This document shows, one piece after another, positions 44,173-55,820 of a stretch of 64,000 nucleotides of DNA; position 1 is the stretch's first letter; each line of letters opens with the position of its first letter. This stretch comes from Ochotona curzoniae. Its lineage: Eukaryota > Chordata > Mammalia > Lagomorpha > Ochotonidae. Under the pieces are notes generated by a model. The model ran no database searches, had not been told where the DNA came from, and worked only from the letters and a program-made list of their open reading frames with translations. Made by a program: the position numbers and the translations under genes. The stretch covers positions 37,512,501 through 37,576,500 of the forward strand of contig NW_024466004.1 of NCBI RefSeq assembly GCF_017591425.1. Reading direction: 5' to 3'.

Positions 44173-45925
44173 AAAATGAGATCTCAATCCATTACAGAAA
44201 CATACCCACATATGCATAACTAAAATAAATCTGTTTATATTTTACCATAGTCCACATGATGCAACATAGTATTTATTGTATTTCATCTCAATTTTTATAA
44301 ATCTGATCATGTTTCATTTAATGATTTGATGAACTTCCAAATGGAACACATTGAACTAAAAGGCTACTGTTAGAAAACACTACTCGTAAAGTTGCTAATG
44401 CCTCTAGCTACTGACAAATATCCAAAACCTTAGAAGGGTAGGAAAATGTGGAAACTTATTGTTGCCCTTGGTGTTCAACACTTTCCAAAAAAACAAGAGC
44501 AAGGTAAATTTAGCAGTTCCATGATGAAGTCATTTATAAAGTTACAAGCTAGGGTAAAATAGACATAAAGAGTCCAGTTGATAATGGAACCTGAAGTTGT
44601 GTGATATTGCTAGAATTTATGACTTCTCATCATCATGAGATGATACAGGAGACAGTGAATCATTTTGCATAGCTGAGAAAATAGTCAATGAATTTTCCTC
44701 TATTTTATTTTTAAAAATATAGCCTTTCAGATCTTGAAAACGAATCACTGATCACTACAAAAACTAATGTTCAATGGAAAAAGTGAATATTTCAGAGGAA
44801 AAAAAAGATAGAGCTAAGAGAAGCAGGTGTCAACGGTATAGTTAGTTAGTTTTCAGTATTAATACATCATGGGAAGATTGAGTGAGAGATGGAGAAAGTC
44901 TAGAACTCAGAACCAGCAGAGGGTAGAAAGAAGTGAATTGTTTTATAGACCTGGGTTAGAAAGAATAAAAGATGAGATGGGAAACCTCAGTGAAAAGAGG
45001 TATACGAATTAAGCAAAAGGCAGACTCTTTAGTAGGGGAAGCTTTGGGGTTTATACAAGTCCCCCAAGCTCCACATTTGATTTTGAAAGAATAAAAAGAA
45101 AAATTTAATTGGAATCTAGTAACTTTTTCAAAAAGTACTTAAACTTTGTTTCTTGCAAAATTTAAAGAAACAGAAATGCTGAAGGTTTGCTTTAATAAAA
45201 AATAGATGTCAAAACATTGGATAGAAACATCACCGAAACAACAGAGTTTGTGCTCTGAAATAAAACAAACCAGCTAGTAAGCAGAATCCATTCACACACA
45301 GACACAGCAGGAATTCCCACCAGAGTTCCATATCACAGACAGAAGAAAGCCCAATATCTCCCCTTCAGACTCATAAAGTGAACTTAATTCAGTCCCATGT
45401 GGGTACAAGTGCAAACAAATATCACACGGGAAAGATATTTTCAACCTTCTGGTCAACTGAAATCTCCAGTACTATGATTTTTTTGAAGCAATTTTTACAA
45501 AGTATACATCCTATAAGTCTTTACATGTGGAGGAAAAGGTGCTCTTTCACTCAAGATTTTTCAGTACTTTTGGGATCTCATTGAATTTCTAAAACCTTAC
45601 TTGTAGATTCCAAATCTGAAATTATGCACCCATTGATCTTGGATAAAAGTAGGGGGTTAAGTCTATATTTGTTTTGGAAATAAATGAAGGGCACATTCAT
45701 GAATTCAGAGTGTCTTCAAAATACGATTTCCAATTTCTCCATGGAAGTCCTTCTTAGGTCTGCAAAGCTTTCCTTCCCCAGATGTGAGGCCAGGAGAGTT
45801 GTAGTGCTGAAGTCTGGCTGTTCAGCTCCAACCCTTCACAGGAAAGTCCAGGAGACAAACAGCTCTTTCTCCCTGGCAAGAACGAAACCTACCCAAACAC
45901 CCCCAGATCAGCCTTAAAAGTAGAT
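44173..45925. other. Non-coding sequence, nothing assigned
   Basis: About 1.75 kb, AT-rich, with no repeat or gene that I can name. Confidence 0.45.
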
Positions 45926-45929
45926 TAAG

Positions 45930-46128
45930 TAAGTAAATCAATGTTTATCGAGCTCCCCTGCTAGCACGGAAGAATCCCTCACAGTTTCTCATCTCCTCCT
46001 CATGACAGTCCTTTAACATCCATTTTATTTCCCTTTTACTGATTAAGAAATCCAACCTGAAGGAGATCATAAATGCGAGGAAGAATTAGGATTTAAGCCC
46101 AGATTTCCTACATTTAGTTCCCTCGGGA
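45930..46128 (-). mobile_element. MIR SINE, minus strand
   Basis: Reversed MIR with 'atgtttatcgagctcccctg', 'ctcctcctcatgacagtcctttaacatccattttatt', 'actgattaagaaatcc' and 'aattaggatttaagcccagatttcct'. All blocks are in the expected order. Confidence 0.72.
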
Positions 46129-47569
46129 CACTCCCATAATCGGTTTTATATACTAGTCCCTTGGCCACCGAGTGCAGATGATTCTAATCCCTTAGATAAT
46201 TAAGAAAGGATAAAGTTTAAATTTTACTTCCTTGTCCATTGGCTCTGTGGTCGTCTTTTCGTATACTCAACCACATTATACCGAGGAAGTGAGAATTAAT
46301 ACAAGCCTTCGGCATCTTCAGAACAAAAAATGAACTCAGAGGCATATTTCTTGGGATTCTAAGTCCCCCAGAACATTCTTCTGCGACAGGAAAAGTGGCT
46401 AGAAATTCAAAGACTCCTATTACCTACATGGGGAATTTAAGTAGATTGATTTTTCTCTACAATTTCAGGCCAGCCCCAAGTTTTCAAAGTATACAGAATA
46501 GAAATGACAGGTTGAGCCAGAGGAGCCGGAGGCTGTGTTTTTATCTCCTCTTCAGCCCATTCGCTATAGAAAACTGGGATTCTTCTTTCTTCCTCCCATT
46601 CCACACACACACACATAGCAAGATATGCTTCATTGTGAATTCGCCCAGCACAGAGCAAAACAAATCAGGCAGAACCGTATAATTTATTGCACCGAACTGG
46701 AATTACCCCCACCCACTTAAAAAATCTGGCTTCATTTCAGGGTAGCAGCAGCTCAGCTCTGGCAGGGCTCAGTCAACGTGGGTGATCTGTGACATGTGGC
46801 AAAAATATAGAACTCATCAGATTTAATAAAACAAAGTTCCACACACACCATTGGAAGGCTTTTCTCAACAAAGGGCCTGTGGGAGTTACTGCCAGCAGTC
46901 CCAGCTTTCAGGGAAAACTACCCCCTTCAAGTCCAAAGCTCAGCTCTTCACTCAGATGTCATGAAAGACCAGCAGGCTGCAGGAGCAGACAGACAGGGGA
47001 GGTAGTAGAGTCAGGAACAAACGGGTAGCACAAATTCAAGGATGCAAGTGGAGCGGTGAACACGGACAGATTCCTGGTCCCTCCTCTGCTCTTAAGGATC
47101 TGCGTGCATCCCACTGAAGGCTAGAGGTGCCCCCTGCTGTCCATCAGCAAGAGTGCACCAAGACACTTGGAGCTAGCTGGTTTGTGCTGTAGGTGACCCA
47201 CCTTTGCCATCCTCCATGGGTATTCTGAATGCCCGCATGGTTGAAAGGTATACTTCAGATAGCACAGTTTTAGAGGCAACTGCGAGGATCCTGGAAGCCA
47301 TAGGCCAACTCTGAAAACTGCTTCAGAATCTCAAACCATTCTCTTTGCTCCAGTATCACAGTTAATAGTATGGTGAAAATGGGAAAAGCAAGAAAGTCCA
47401 AGGCCTCTTAGCAGAGGAATTATGGAAGTTACGCTCAGGACCTTGAAGTGTGAGAACCCTGCAAATGATCATTGAAACCCTTAGGTGATGGATCTGCTGA
47501 AACCCAACCTCCTCTCCTTGGGCTACTTGTGTCCCTGGTACCCATGGTGAGAGACACACTTAATCACCT
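46129..47569. other. Non-coding sequence with a CTCF-like site
   Basis: No repeat is assigned here. 46590-46618 has a short (CA)n run. 46680-47160 is GC-richer and may include unique conserved sequence. Open frames up to 95 codons lack domains. Confidence 0.4.
47125..47143 (-). promoter_or_regulatory. Strong CTCF-like binding site
   Basis: The minus strand reads GGACAGCAGGGGGCACCT, a close match to the CTCF core (CAGCAGGGGGCAC). It is in non-repetitive sequence and has the same orientation as the sites near 0.63 and 41.5 kb. Confidence 0.6.
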
Positions 47570-47715
47570 GCCACCATCCTGAGCACTTTACCACTCTCCG
47601 AAAGGTACTGCACTCCCACCTTCACAGAGTAGGAAATTAAGTTCACAAAGGTGTCAGTTTGAAAGGGGTTCTTGAATGTTAGAGCCAAGATTGAGAGCCC
47701 TGGTCAGTTGGGCTG
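47570..47715 (-). mobile_element. MIR fragment, minus strand
   Basis: 'gagcactttaccactctccgaaaggtactgc' followed by 'ccaccttcacagagtaggaaattaagttcacaaaggtgtcag' and 'gttagagccaagattgagagcc' matches the reversed MIR order. Confidence 0.6.
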
Positions 47716-49255
47716 CAGTTTTCCTATGTTTCCCTACCTTGTGTGCTGTTGATTCATTAACCAAAAACTATTGCAAAAGATCATCCAATAGAAGTCTACC
47801 CCAGGTCCTATGAAAACAAGGTAAAACAAGCCAAACAGTGTATCATGGGGTGGAGAGGGCTAGGGAAGGAGCACTTTCTCAGCATGTTGCTGTGGCACTC
47901 TTCTTACAATGATGACATTACCAAACAACTAAATATCCCTGGAAAGGCCTGGCTAAAGCCTCCCCAGGACAGTCAGGTGGATTCACATGGAGTCAAAATT
48001 GTGGAAAAATAAAAAGGGCCCTGGTCCTGTGGTCAGAGCTCTGTATTCCTACCCACTCTACATCTCATTAACTTGATCTCAGGCTTGTCAGTGGATTGCC
48101 CTGAATTCCAGCTTCCTCTTAAATATATGTGTTATTTTGTAAGGTAGCCATTAAAGGAGATGTCACAGATGTATGTGTCCTAAGCGTGTCAATATATGCA
48201 TATGTATACTATATACACACAAAGAACAACCGTGTAAAATATAAAGGTTGGTTATTGATACAAAACCAGAGCAAAAAAAAAAATGAAGATGCATGGCTTT
48301 AAGGATTTTTGCATCAGACTAAACTAGTGATATGCTCAATGAATTGCTATAAAGGATGAGCAAACATTGTAGTTCTTAAGGAATTAATTCCACAGGGGAG
48401 TACAGTTTGGAAGAAAGGTGTGGCACAGAGGTGGTTTCCGTTAAAAGCCCATGGAATCTCAGTGCCAGAAACCAGGCCCATAGACTCTAGCCAGCATCCA
48501 GAAATCCTTGAAGACACAAAATTGTTCCTTCTTACAGAGAATCTCACCCTTCCAACCTTGGACTCACATCTGATATTGAACATGTCCATGGTATGTTCAC
48601 AGTTCTGATCCAAGTGGTCACAGCGACCAGGCTGCACCAGATGCTGTAGGAGGAGCCAGAGAGGCAATACCCTCACTCACACCAGCCGCATCCCAGCCTC
48701 CACTGCAGACCACAGCCCATCTGAATTCCCTGGCTTCTGAAAGAGTTGGAACCTGAAATTATTACAGGCTGTTGTCTGCCCACAATTCTTCACACTGCCT
48801 ATGCTGACCAATTTATCTTAAACTTACTGAAGAGACGAACGTTCTGCAAATACAGCATATTCAGGAAGGATCCAGAAAACTCACGATCTTCTCCACCAGG
48901 AGTCTCAACTTTTGGTAAAAACACTTTGCTTTATTAACAAGACTTTTCAAAGTCAATACTGATAGGCAATGTGCATTAATTACCTTTTATAAAATCAATC
49001 TAGCTCCTATACAGGATGCACTGCATCCACAATATTTTATACAATCTAGGGTTACCATAACCAACTTAGTCCCTTCACCAAGCACTTTGCACATTTTGCA
49101 AGCCTATCCAATCCTAGCACATCTAACCTTATATTCAATGAGTTTGTCTGAAAATGATGCCCAGCAATGACATCAAAGAAGAAATAGTTTAATTTATTCT
49201 GTACCATATGGAATCAATGAGACTTGAGTTACTCTGTATTTTTGTATTCCTGTCT
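47716..49255. other. Non-coding sequence, nothing assigned
   Basis: About 1.5 kb with no assigned repeat. The 109-codon minus-strand frame at 48347-48676 has no recognisable domain and no supporting splice structure. Confidence 0.42.
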
Positions 49256-49259
49256 GGTC

Positions 49260-49591
49260 ATTGGTATTTTGCTTTTTGAAAGGCAAAGTTACAGAGAGGG
49301 GAGAGAAAGAGAGGTTTTCCATTTGCTGGTTCACTCCAGCAATGGTTGCAATGGCCAGAGATGGGCCAATATGAAGCCAGAAAACTGGAGTTTCTTCTGG
49401 GTTGCCCATTTGGGTACAGGGGTCCAAAAACTTGAGTTAGCCTCTGCTAATTTCCCAGGCCATAGACAGGAAGCCAGATGAGACGTGGGAGCAGCTGGAA
49501 CTTGAGTCATCGCCCTCATAGGATGTCTGTGTCACAGACAGAGGCTTAATCTACTTTGCCACAGTGTCCGTCTCTCGATAATTGGTATTTT
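49260..49591 (-). mobile_element. C-SINE, minus strand, with 11-bp target duplication
   Basis: Reversed, rather diverged copy (body 49271-49580): 'gctttttgaaaggcaaagttacagagagg', 'tttgctggttcactccagc', 'tttcccaggccatagacaggaagcc', 'cataggatgtctgtg' and head 'ctactttgccacagtgtccg'. Direct repeats (attggtatttt) lie at 49260-49270 and 49581-49591. Confidence 0.9.
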
Positions 49592-50495
49592 TAAAAACTT
49601 ACACTTTGTTAAATGAAAATGCCTCACCTATCAACTTTCTCACATCTTTACCTTGTAGTGTTTAAATGAAAACTGGCTATTTGCTTGAATGTTTTCCTAA
49701 TGTCATTTTTATACCCGTAGATGGGAAATGATGCCATTTGGAAACATCCATTTCATTTTAACTCCTCAGCCACATTTATCTTCTCACCAACCAAATATGC
49801 TAGACTGTGGCTATAGCTATTTCACAATAATACATATCAAACAATTGCTCAGCATATCTGCTCCCTGATTTATTCTGTCATTTATTCTGCCCTGTTTGAT
49901 TTCCCTCCTTCATTACTGATGCCAAATATCACATGACCAAAAAACAAATCAACTTAATGCTAACACCTTCCCTGAAAGAACAATGTAGGGGGAACTAAAA
50001 CTCAAACTAAAATATGCAGCAAGAGTTCATTTTCTACACACTTGGGACTTTCTAAAGGAAATACCACTCTAACCTTAGCTGTCAACACATCAACAAAACT
50101 GTTCCCAAACTCTACGATAGTTTCCTCTAGCTCTCTAGAGAACACTTAGAAGCCAGACTTCTCTCCGAATCATTTTCTTTCACCCCTTGTTCCATGCCTG
50201 GAAGGATCTTCTGTGTTCCACACTCAGATTTTTCTCCTCCATCCATCAGGATACTTATCTCTTGGTCCCCATTTCATCACCTCAAATACAAAGTCCAGAA
50301 GTCCTCAATTCTTGTCTCCTTCTTGCAGATTCAGCTCTTTTTTGACCTATAATTCAAAACAATAAACTTTCAGTTTAGAAGTGGACAAATAAAATACACA
50401 TTAAAATAGAATTCAGATTACTAACTTGATGATCATGATAATAATATATAAACAAGGACAGTTTAATTCATTAATCACCCCAGTTATTTTAGAGA
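49592..50495. other. Non-coding sequence, nothing firmly assigned
   Basis: About 900 bases. 50180-50345 is pyrimidine-rich and may contain L2-derived sequence, but the match is too weak to call. Confidence 0.4.
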
Positions 50496-50499
50496 TAGC

Positions 50500-50615
50500 T
50501 TGATTTTAGTTGTCTCAACAGCCAAGTCAAGGAATTAAGAGTGAAAGTAGTGTCACACAGCTACAACGCAACGGATCAAGATTCAAAACCAGGGCTGTCT
50601 TATTTTAAGCCTATG
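50500..50615 (-). mobile_element. MIR fragment, minus strand
   Basis: 'gtctcaacagccaagtcaagg', 'agtgtcacacagctacaacgc' and 'agattcaaaaccagggctgtc' follow the reversed MIR core with its 'ggtcacacagctagtaag ... gattcgaacccagg' block. Confidence 0.65.
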
Positions 50616-50634
50616 TTTTGGTTTTTTGCTTTAA

Positions 50635-50930
50635 AAGCAATTTTTAAAAAATTAATTTGTGAAAAAGAAAATGATTCCATTTACTAGTTCCTACCCTAAA
50701 TATCCAAAATAGTCAGGGCTGGAATGGGGTCAAACTGGAAGCCAGGAAGTCAATCCAGGTCTCCTGTGTGAGTGACAGGAACCCAGTCACTGTAGCCTCA
50801 CCACTGCCTGCTACAGCTTACACTGGCAGGAAGCTGTAATCAGGAGCTAGACACTGTTGTTAGACCTAGACATTCCAATATGCGACACAGGCATCCTAAT
50901 CAATGGTTTAACACCACGCCACACTCCCAC
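50635..50930 (-). mobile_element. Old C-SINE, minus strand
   Basis: A diverged reversed copy ending 'cattccaatatgcgacacaggcatcctaatcaatggtttaacaccacgccaca', the characteristic reversed C-SINE head. Upstream are 'gccaggaagtcaatccaggtctcctgtgtg' and 'ggcaggaagctgtaatcagg'. Confidence 0.7.
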
Positions 50931-51017
50931 TCCCTAGCCTGTGTTTGTAAGTTATTTATTAATATTCTTGATTCTTCAGGTTTGTTTGGAGTACACACGA
51001 TTTATACAGGACTAACT

Positions 51018-51362
51018 AAAAGGAAAGTCACAGGGGCCTGTGTGTTTTATTCAGCACACTCATCCTCTTCCTGCAAGTACCAGCATCCCTGGTTCATTCC
51101 AGATACTCCAGTACTGATCCAGCTCTTTGTCTATGACCTGGAAAAGAAGCAGTGATGGCCCAAGCCCTTAGGACCTGCATAGCAGACCTGCAGAAGCTCC
51201 TGGCTCCTGGCTTTGGATGGACTCAGCTTGGGCTCTTTCAGCCATTTGGGGAGTGAAACTGAGAATGGATAATTTTTCTCTCTATCTGACCTTTACTTTG
51301 TAAATCTGCCTTTACAATAAAAGGATAAATAAATCCTAAATTTAAAAAAAAAGGAAAGTCAC
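51018..51362 (+). mobile_element. C-SINE, plus strand, with perfect 14-bp target duplication
   Basis: The copy (body 51032-51348) has a diverged head, then 'tgacctggaaaagaagcagtgatggcccaagccc', 'gctcctggctcctggctttggatgg', 'atttggggagtga', a pyrimidine block and tail 'ctgcctttacaataaaaggataaataaatcc'. Direct repeats (aaaaggaaagtcac) are at 51018-51031 and 51349-51362. Confidence 0.93.
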
Positions 51363-52060
51363 GTAACAACTCGCTAAATTACTAATGCCCAATCTTCACA
51401 TTATATAACATGGGCTAGGAGGCAGCACCAAACAAGAACCCCAATATTCGATGCCACTGAATCAACCTGGGTCTTTCAGCCCTCCAAGCTTACAATTTTT
51501 GTTTGTGGGTATACAAAATAAGTCTAGAATTTGGATTATGTCTTCTCTGATTCCTTCATGATTCTTACCTACCTGTTTCTTTTTTTATGTTTACATCCCC
51601 TTTCCCCCTATTTTGTTGCAAATACTCATCAGTTGGAGTCAGATGAAACAAATCTAAGAAAAGTAATCTCTTCCCAGTAAAAAAGGAAACTGAGTCATGA
51701 AACCAGATGCCTTGAGCTTCACAGCTGTACAAACAATCCCTCCTCCAAACCCAGAGTATATTGACAGTTAAAAGAAAAACAAAGCACTTCAAAATATGCA
51801 AACATGTTGAAAAACATAATCTCAAAATTCATAAGAGATGAGAAGAGTCAGAACAACCTCATCTCAAAAGCCTCATTTCATGAGATGTGCCTATGGGAGC
51901 TTTGGGTTAAGAAGGATGTTGAGGCTCAGCTAAGGCCCAGTGAGGAAAAGTGAGGACTGAGAGATGGTGAGACGGTCCCGTAGCTGTCATACATTCACCA
52001 TCCTGTATTAGTATATGCTTGGATTACCTCAGATATTTTAGCATTGGTCTAAACAAATAA
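51363..52060. other. Non-coding sequence, nothing assigned
   Basis: About 700 bases with no repeat or gene that I can name. Confidence 0.45.
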
Positions 52061-52065
52061 CCTGA

Positions 52066-52306
52066 GGGCCGGTGTGGTAGTCTAGCGGCTAAAGTCCTCA
52101 CCTTCCATGCCCTTGTGGCCTGGGAAAGTGATCAAGGCTGGCCCAAAGCTTTTGGGACACTGTGCCCATGTGGAAGACCCGGAAAAGGCTCCTGGCTTTG
52201 GATCGGCACAGCTCCAGCTGTTGCGGCTGCTTGGGAATTGAATCAATGGATGGAAGATCTTCCTCTCTGTCTGACTTTCCAATAAAAATTAAATAAAATC
52301 TTAAAA
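52066..52306 (+). mobile_element. C-SINE, plus strand, with internal deletion removing the B box
   Basis: Head 'gggccggtgtggtagtctagcggctaaagtcctcacc' runs directly into 'cccttgtggcctgggaaagtg'. About 65-70 bp that normally hold 'cccatatgggcgccggttctaatcc' are missing. The rest is well preserved, ending 'ctgactttccaataaaaattaaataaaatctt'. Confidence 0.92.
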
Positions 52307-52390
52307 GAAAAGAACTATAGGCACCCAAAAACAGAAGTTACAAGCCATCACTTTCATTGTTTGGATACTGAGTTCTGCCTTAAGTTAGAC

Positions 52391-52412
52391 CTTTTTTTTT
52401 TTTTTTTTTTTT
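52391..52412. repeat. Poly-T run (22 bp)
   Basis: A homopolymer that may be the remnant of a reversed retroposon tail. No body is recognisable beside it. Confidence 0.85.
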
Positions 52413-52691
52413 GGTCCTTCATTACTTATGATAAAATTGAGAAGCCAAAGTTGGCCAGTGTGAAGAACTACCGAATTTTAAAAAGTGGCCACCCTCTTTA
52501 CAGTCCAGCCAGTCTGAAAGCAACTAAAATTCAAATCATCAGAGCAGGCCCACACAGAGGACCAAGACCAAGGCCAGGAAAGGCTTGCCAAGAAGACCCA
52601 AGAAGTAAGCATGTATGGAAGGGGATTTGGTTTTCCAGCAAGTGACTGTAATAATCATAGTAATACGACAGTGCTTCAAAAAAATTTGCAG

Positions 52692-53010
52692 CAGGGCCAG
52701 TGTTGTGGTAAAGCACAGAAGGCCTCTTCCCACAACACTGACAACCCATATGGGCACCAGTTTATGTCCCAGTTGCCCAACTTCCAATCCATCTCTCCAC
52801 TAATGGCCTGGGATAAGCATTAGAGGACAGCCCAAGCATCTGGGCTCCTTCCATCTGCATGTGAAACCCGGGAGAAGTTTCTCCTGGCCATCCCCAGGTC
52901 GTTGCAACCACTTGAGCAGTGAATGAACAGATGGAAGGTATCTCTCTCTTTCTCCCTCTTTCTTTTATTCTCTTTGTAACTCAACCTTTCAAATATATAA
53001 ATATATTTTT
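52692..53010 (+). mobile_element. C-SINE, plus strand
   Basis: Head 'cagggccagtgttgtggtaaagcac', 'cccatatgggcaccagtttatgtccc', 'taatggcctgggataagcattagagg', 'tgaatgaacagatggaagg', an extended pyrimidine block and an AT-rich tail (aaatatataaatata). Moderately diverged. Confidence 0.9.
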
Positions 53011-53154
53011 TTCAAAGTTTGACAAAAATAGAATTAAAAACTTGTCTCTTGTGCAAAATTTTTTAAAAATCAATGCATACATCTTTCATCATACACATTT
53101 GCCATGAACTTTTAAAAATAATCCTTATAGGTAGTACCTGCTCCCACTTTTGAT

Positions 53155-53275
53155 GGCTTCCTTTATTCCAGACACCAACCTAGATATTTCAAAAGCATCT
53201 CCATTAACAGGAAGTCTAAAACACTGAAGAGAATAAACTTGCTTGAGGTCAAAGAACTATAGTCACTTTTCAAAA
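53155..53275 (-). mobile_element. Possible MIR fragment, minus strand
   Basis: 'tattccagacaccaacctagatatttcaaaagc', 'atctccattaacagg' and 'agaataaacttgcttgaggtcaaag' follow the reversed MIR order. Confidence 0.5.
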
Positions 53276-54930
53276 CAAATTCTATTTAATACCTTAAGTC
53301 ATATTTTGTCTTGAATTACTTAACAGCATGGGAAGGGTCAAGTTGTGAAAGTGATCTGGAATAACCTCTGGATAAATGACACAAGCATTTAAAAGCTGGC
53401 CTTTGGCAGTATTTTTAAATGATCTCCATACATAGAAAATCATTTAGCCCTATTTTCTCATGTGGGTTATTATTATTTTTAGGTTTACTGACTCTAGTCT
53501 ATCATTTTTTAAAATAAATCTAATAATAAGGATGTTTGCAGTGAATGAAACCCTTGTGGTTCTTGTTTTTGTTTGTGCTGTTTCTGAAGTGAAAGACTTG
53601 TTCTTTGTTGACTACAACTCTGCATGCAACAGATCAGATCCTTGCAGCAAGTGAGTACACAACCCATTCAAATTACTCTGAGCCAGAAAAGTCATGAATT
53701 GGCAGTTGTGACAGAGACCACTTTACCAAGTTTGCTTCAGGATTCAGACTTCATCAAGGACTAATGATTTATCTTCATTCCTCATAGCAACATCTTCAAC
53801 ATTGGCTCCAGATCCAGCTGTCAAGTGGAAACAAGACACACACAGCAGTTCTCCCTTCTCTTCTTGCAACTTCAGGCCAGGAAAGAGAGCATCTATGTGT
53901 CTCTGAGAGGCACAGGGAGGGTTTCAGCTGGTCTATGGATTCCTCAATCTTGAAGCAGTTCTCATGGCTGAGGAGCTGTGAGGAGCTGCTGGTTTAGCCA
54001 CAGAACATAAAGGCATTCCTAGGCGAGCCCTCCCTAAGTCATAGAAACAAGGGAGGACAAAGAATAGTTTCTCAAAGTGAATATGAAGCAACGCAAGTAT
54101 CAGGAGAATTATAGAAATCAAATACCAGGGTCAGAACCAAGCAATGCCCACCACATAGGAATCCCAATGATCTTTCATGCCAGTTCTCAAAATCAAAGTC
54201 ACATCAGGTACAAGAGAAGAGCCCAGGACACCTACAAAAGACTCACGGTAATAACAAATCATTAAAATCCACAATACTACCTACTGAGATATACTCCAGA
54301 GTCTCCTGCTGGGAAAGGAGAATTTGTCCTTTAGTAAACATGAATTATGGGAATATAAGCACATCACAATCCCATGGAGAAGTCCCAATCCCCAAGTGAA
54401 GTTCTATGTGCATTCAAGTCAGCAGGAAGAAACTGGACACTGGGAGTTATTTTTGAAATACACATTGTGGTTTCCTTGGGCCAGTTATGTGGACATTCAA
54501 GCTATAGTCTCACCGAAAGTCAAAAATAAATAAATAGATAGATGATAAATAAAACAAGCAAATCAGAACACTGTTGAAAGAGTCTGCAGGGGGGGAAATA
54601 CTTCAGAAAATTCATGAGACAAGAATCAAGGATGGACTCATTAGCTAAATCTGAAAGCAGATAGTGTTGCAATTCTCTACTGATGCAATGACTGACAAAC
54701 AGAAGTGGGTAGAAGATTTTTCATATTAACTTAGAAGCAAGTTAAAGTAGCAGTGAGTACAGATGGTAATGGCCATTGATGTAACTCATTTTGAAAGCTT
54801 GTACAAAGTGGCTCTTACTTCTCTTAATATAAGAAGGTTAGAATTTTGAGAAACAACCCCGTAACCTTCATATTGGCAGCTGATCAATGACAACAGGAAG
54901 CAGAAAAGCATGTACAGAAAAGCCCCTAAA
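53276..54930. other. Non-coding sequence, nothing assigned
   Basis: About 1.65 kb without a convincing repeat apart from a short AAATA/GATA run at 54525-54545. No gene is recognised. Confidence 0.42.
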
Positions 54931-55180
54931 GGGATAAGATTTTTTTTTTTGCATTTCATTTTATGACACAGTTTCATAGGCTCTGAGGTTCCCCCAACCC
55001 CTCCCCGTACCCTCCCCCATGGTGGATTACTCCACCTTGTTGCTGTATTACAGTTCAAATCCAGTCATGCTTCTTTCATTACAAGCATGTACCATGTATA
55101 GAGTCCAGCATCTTATTGTCCAGATAAATTCAACAGTTTCTTGGGGAGACCATCTCTGGTCTAAAAGCAGAGCTGCTAAG
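54928..55180 (-). mobile_element. L1 3' end, minus strand, 5'-truncated
   Basis: Reversed L1 terminus of the same 3' UTR type as at 22.9-23.3 kb. A T-run at 54941-54950 is the tail; then come 'gcatttcattttatgacacagtttcataggctctgagg', a C-rich G-quadruplex complement, 'ccatggtggattactccacc', 'tagagtccagcatcttattgtccagataaattcaac' and 'cttggggagaccat'. A candidate target duplication (ctaa..gg.taaga) lies at about 54926-54939 and 55168-55182. Confidence 0.85.
54991..55018 (-). other. G-quadruplex motif in L1 3' UTR (minus strand)
   Basis: Five C-runs of 3-5 bases with loops of 1-3 on the plus strand give a G-quadruplex-forming sequence on the minus strand, the L1 sense strand. Confidence 0.85.
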
Positions 55181-55321
55181 GGGGTAAGACTTAAAGGGAA
55201 AGCAAGAAAATCCAAAGGACCTGTGGCAAGAAGAAAATAGAAATGACTAAAAATTACAATAATGCATTCCTGGATGAAAAATCAAACGTTATATGTGATC
55301 TTTTTCCCAACAAGAGTTAAA

Positions 55322-55410
55322 TGAAGAAAGGAAGAAAGGAAGGAAAGAAAGAAGAGAGAGAGTGAGAAGAAAAGAAAGAGAAAGAGAGAAAGAGAGAAAG
55401 AGAGAGAGAG

Positions 55411-55485
<75 letters not shown>

Positions 55486-55520
55486 AAAGAGAAGAAAGGG
55501 AAAAGAAGAAAGAAAAGGAT
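55322..55520. repeat. Purine tract with pure (GAAA)n core, ~200 bp
   Basis: Nearly all purine on the plus strand. The first part is mixed GAAA, GGAA and GAGA. About 55412-55488 is an uninterrupted GAAA tetramer array, and then mixed GA again. Likely polymorphic; purine mirror repeats can form triplexes. The frames read through it are artefacts. Confidence 0.96.
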
Positions 55521-55820
55521 AAAAGAGCTGTACTGCTTGTCACCGTAGGCAGATTGGTTACTCTCCCTCAGATCTGAATTTCTGTTTGTCTAAAATTGTG
55601 GAGAAAGAACCACTGCATCCTTTATAACTGAGATCTGAGCTGTGAATCTTTTGATCATTGAGTAATTGATATTGGACAGAGCCAGAAAATGTTTTCAGGA
55701 TATTTGGTATTCTACTAATTATTTTAGATTTAATAATAAATGCTTAATAATGATATCTTGAATTCTGATTCCAAATTAAGGACAAACTAGGGATAAGAAA
55801 GGGAGTGTAAATAATACCAA
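55521..55820. other. Non-coding sequence, nothing assigned
   Basis: About 300 bases of AT-rich sequence between the purine tract and the next SINE. Confidence 0.5.

Noticed and set aside
55289..55577. Lys/Glu/Arg-rich and Phe/Leu/Ser-rich frames of 71-84 codons
   Set aside because: Pure translation artefacts of the (GAAA)n purine tract.
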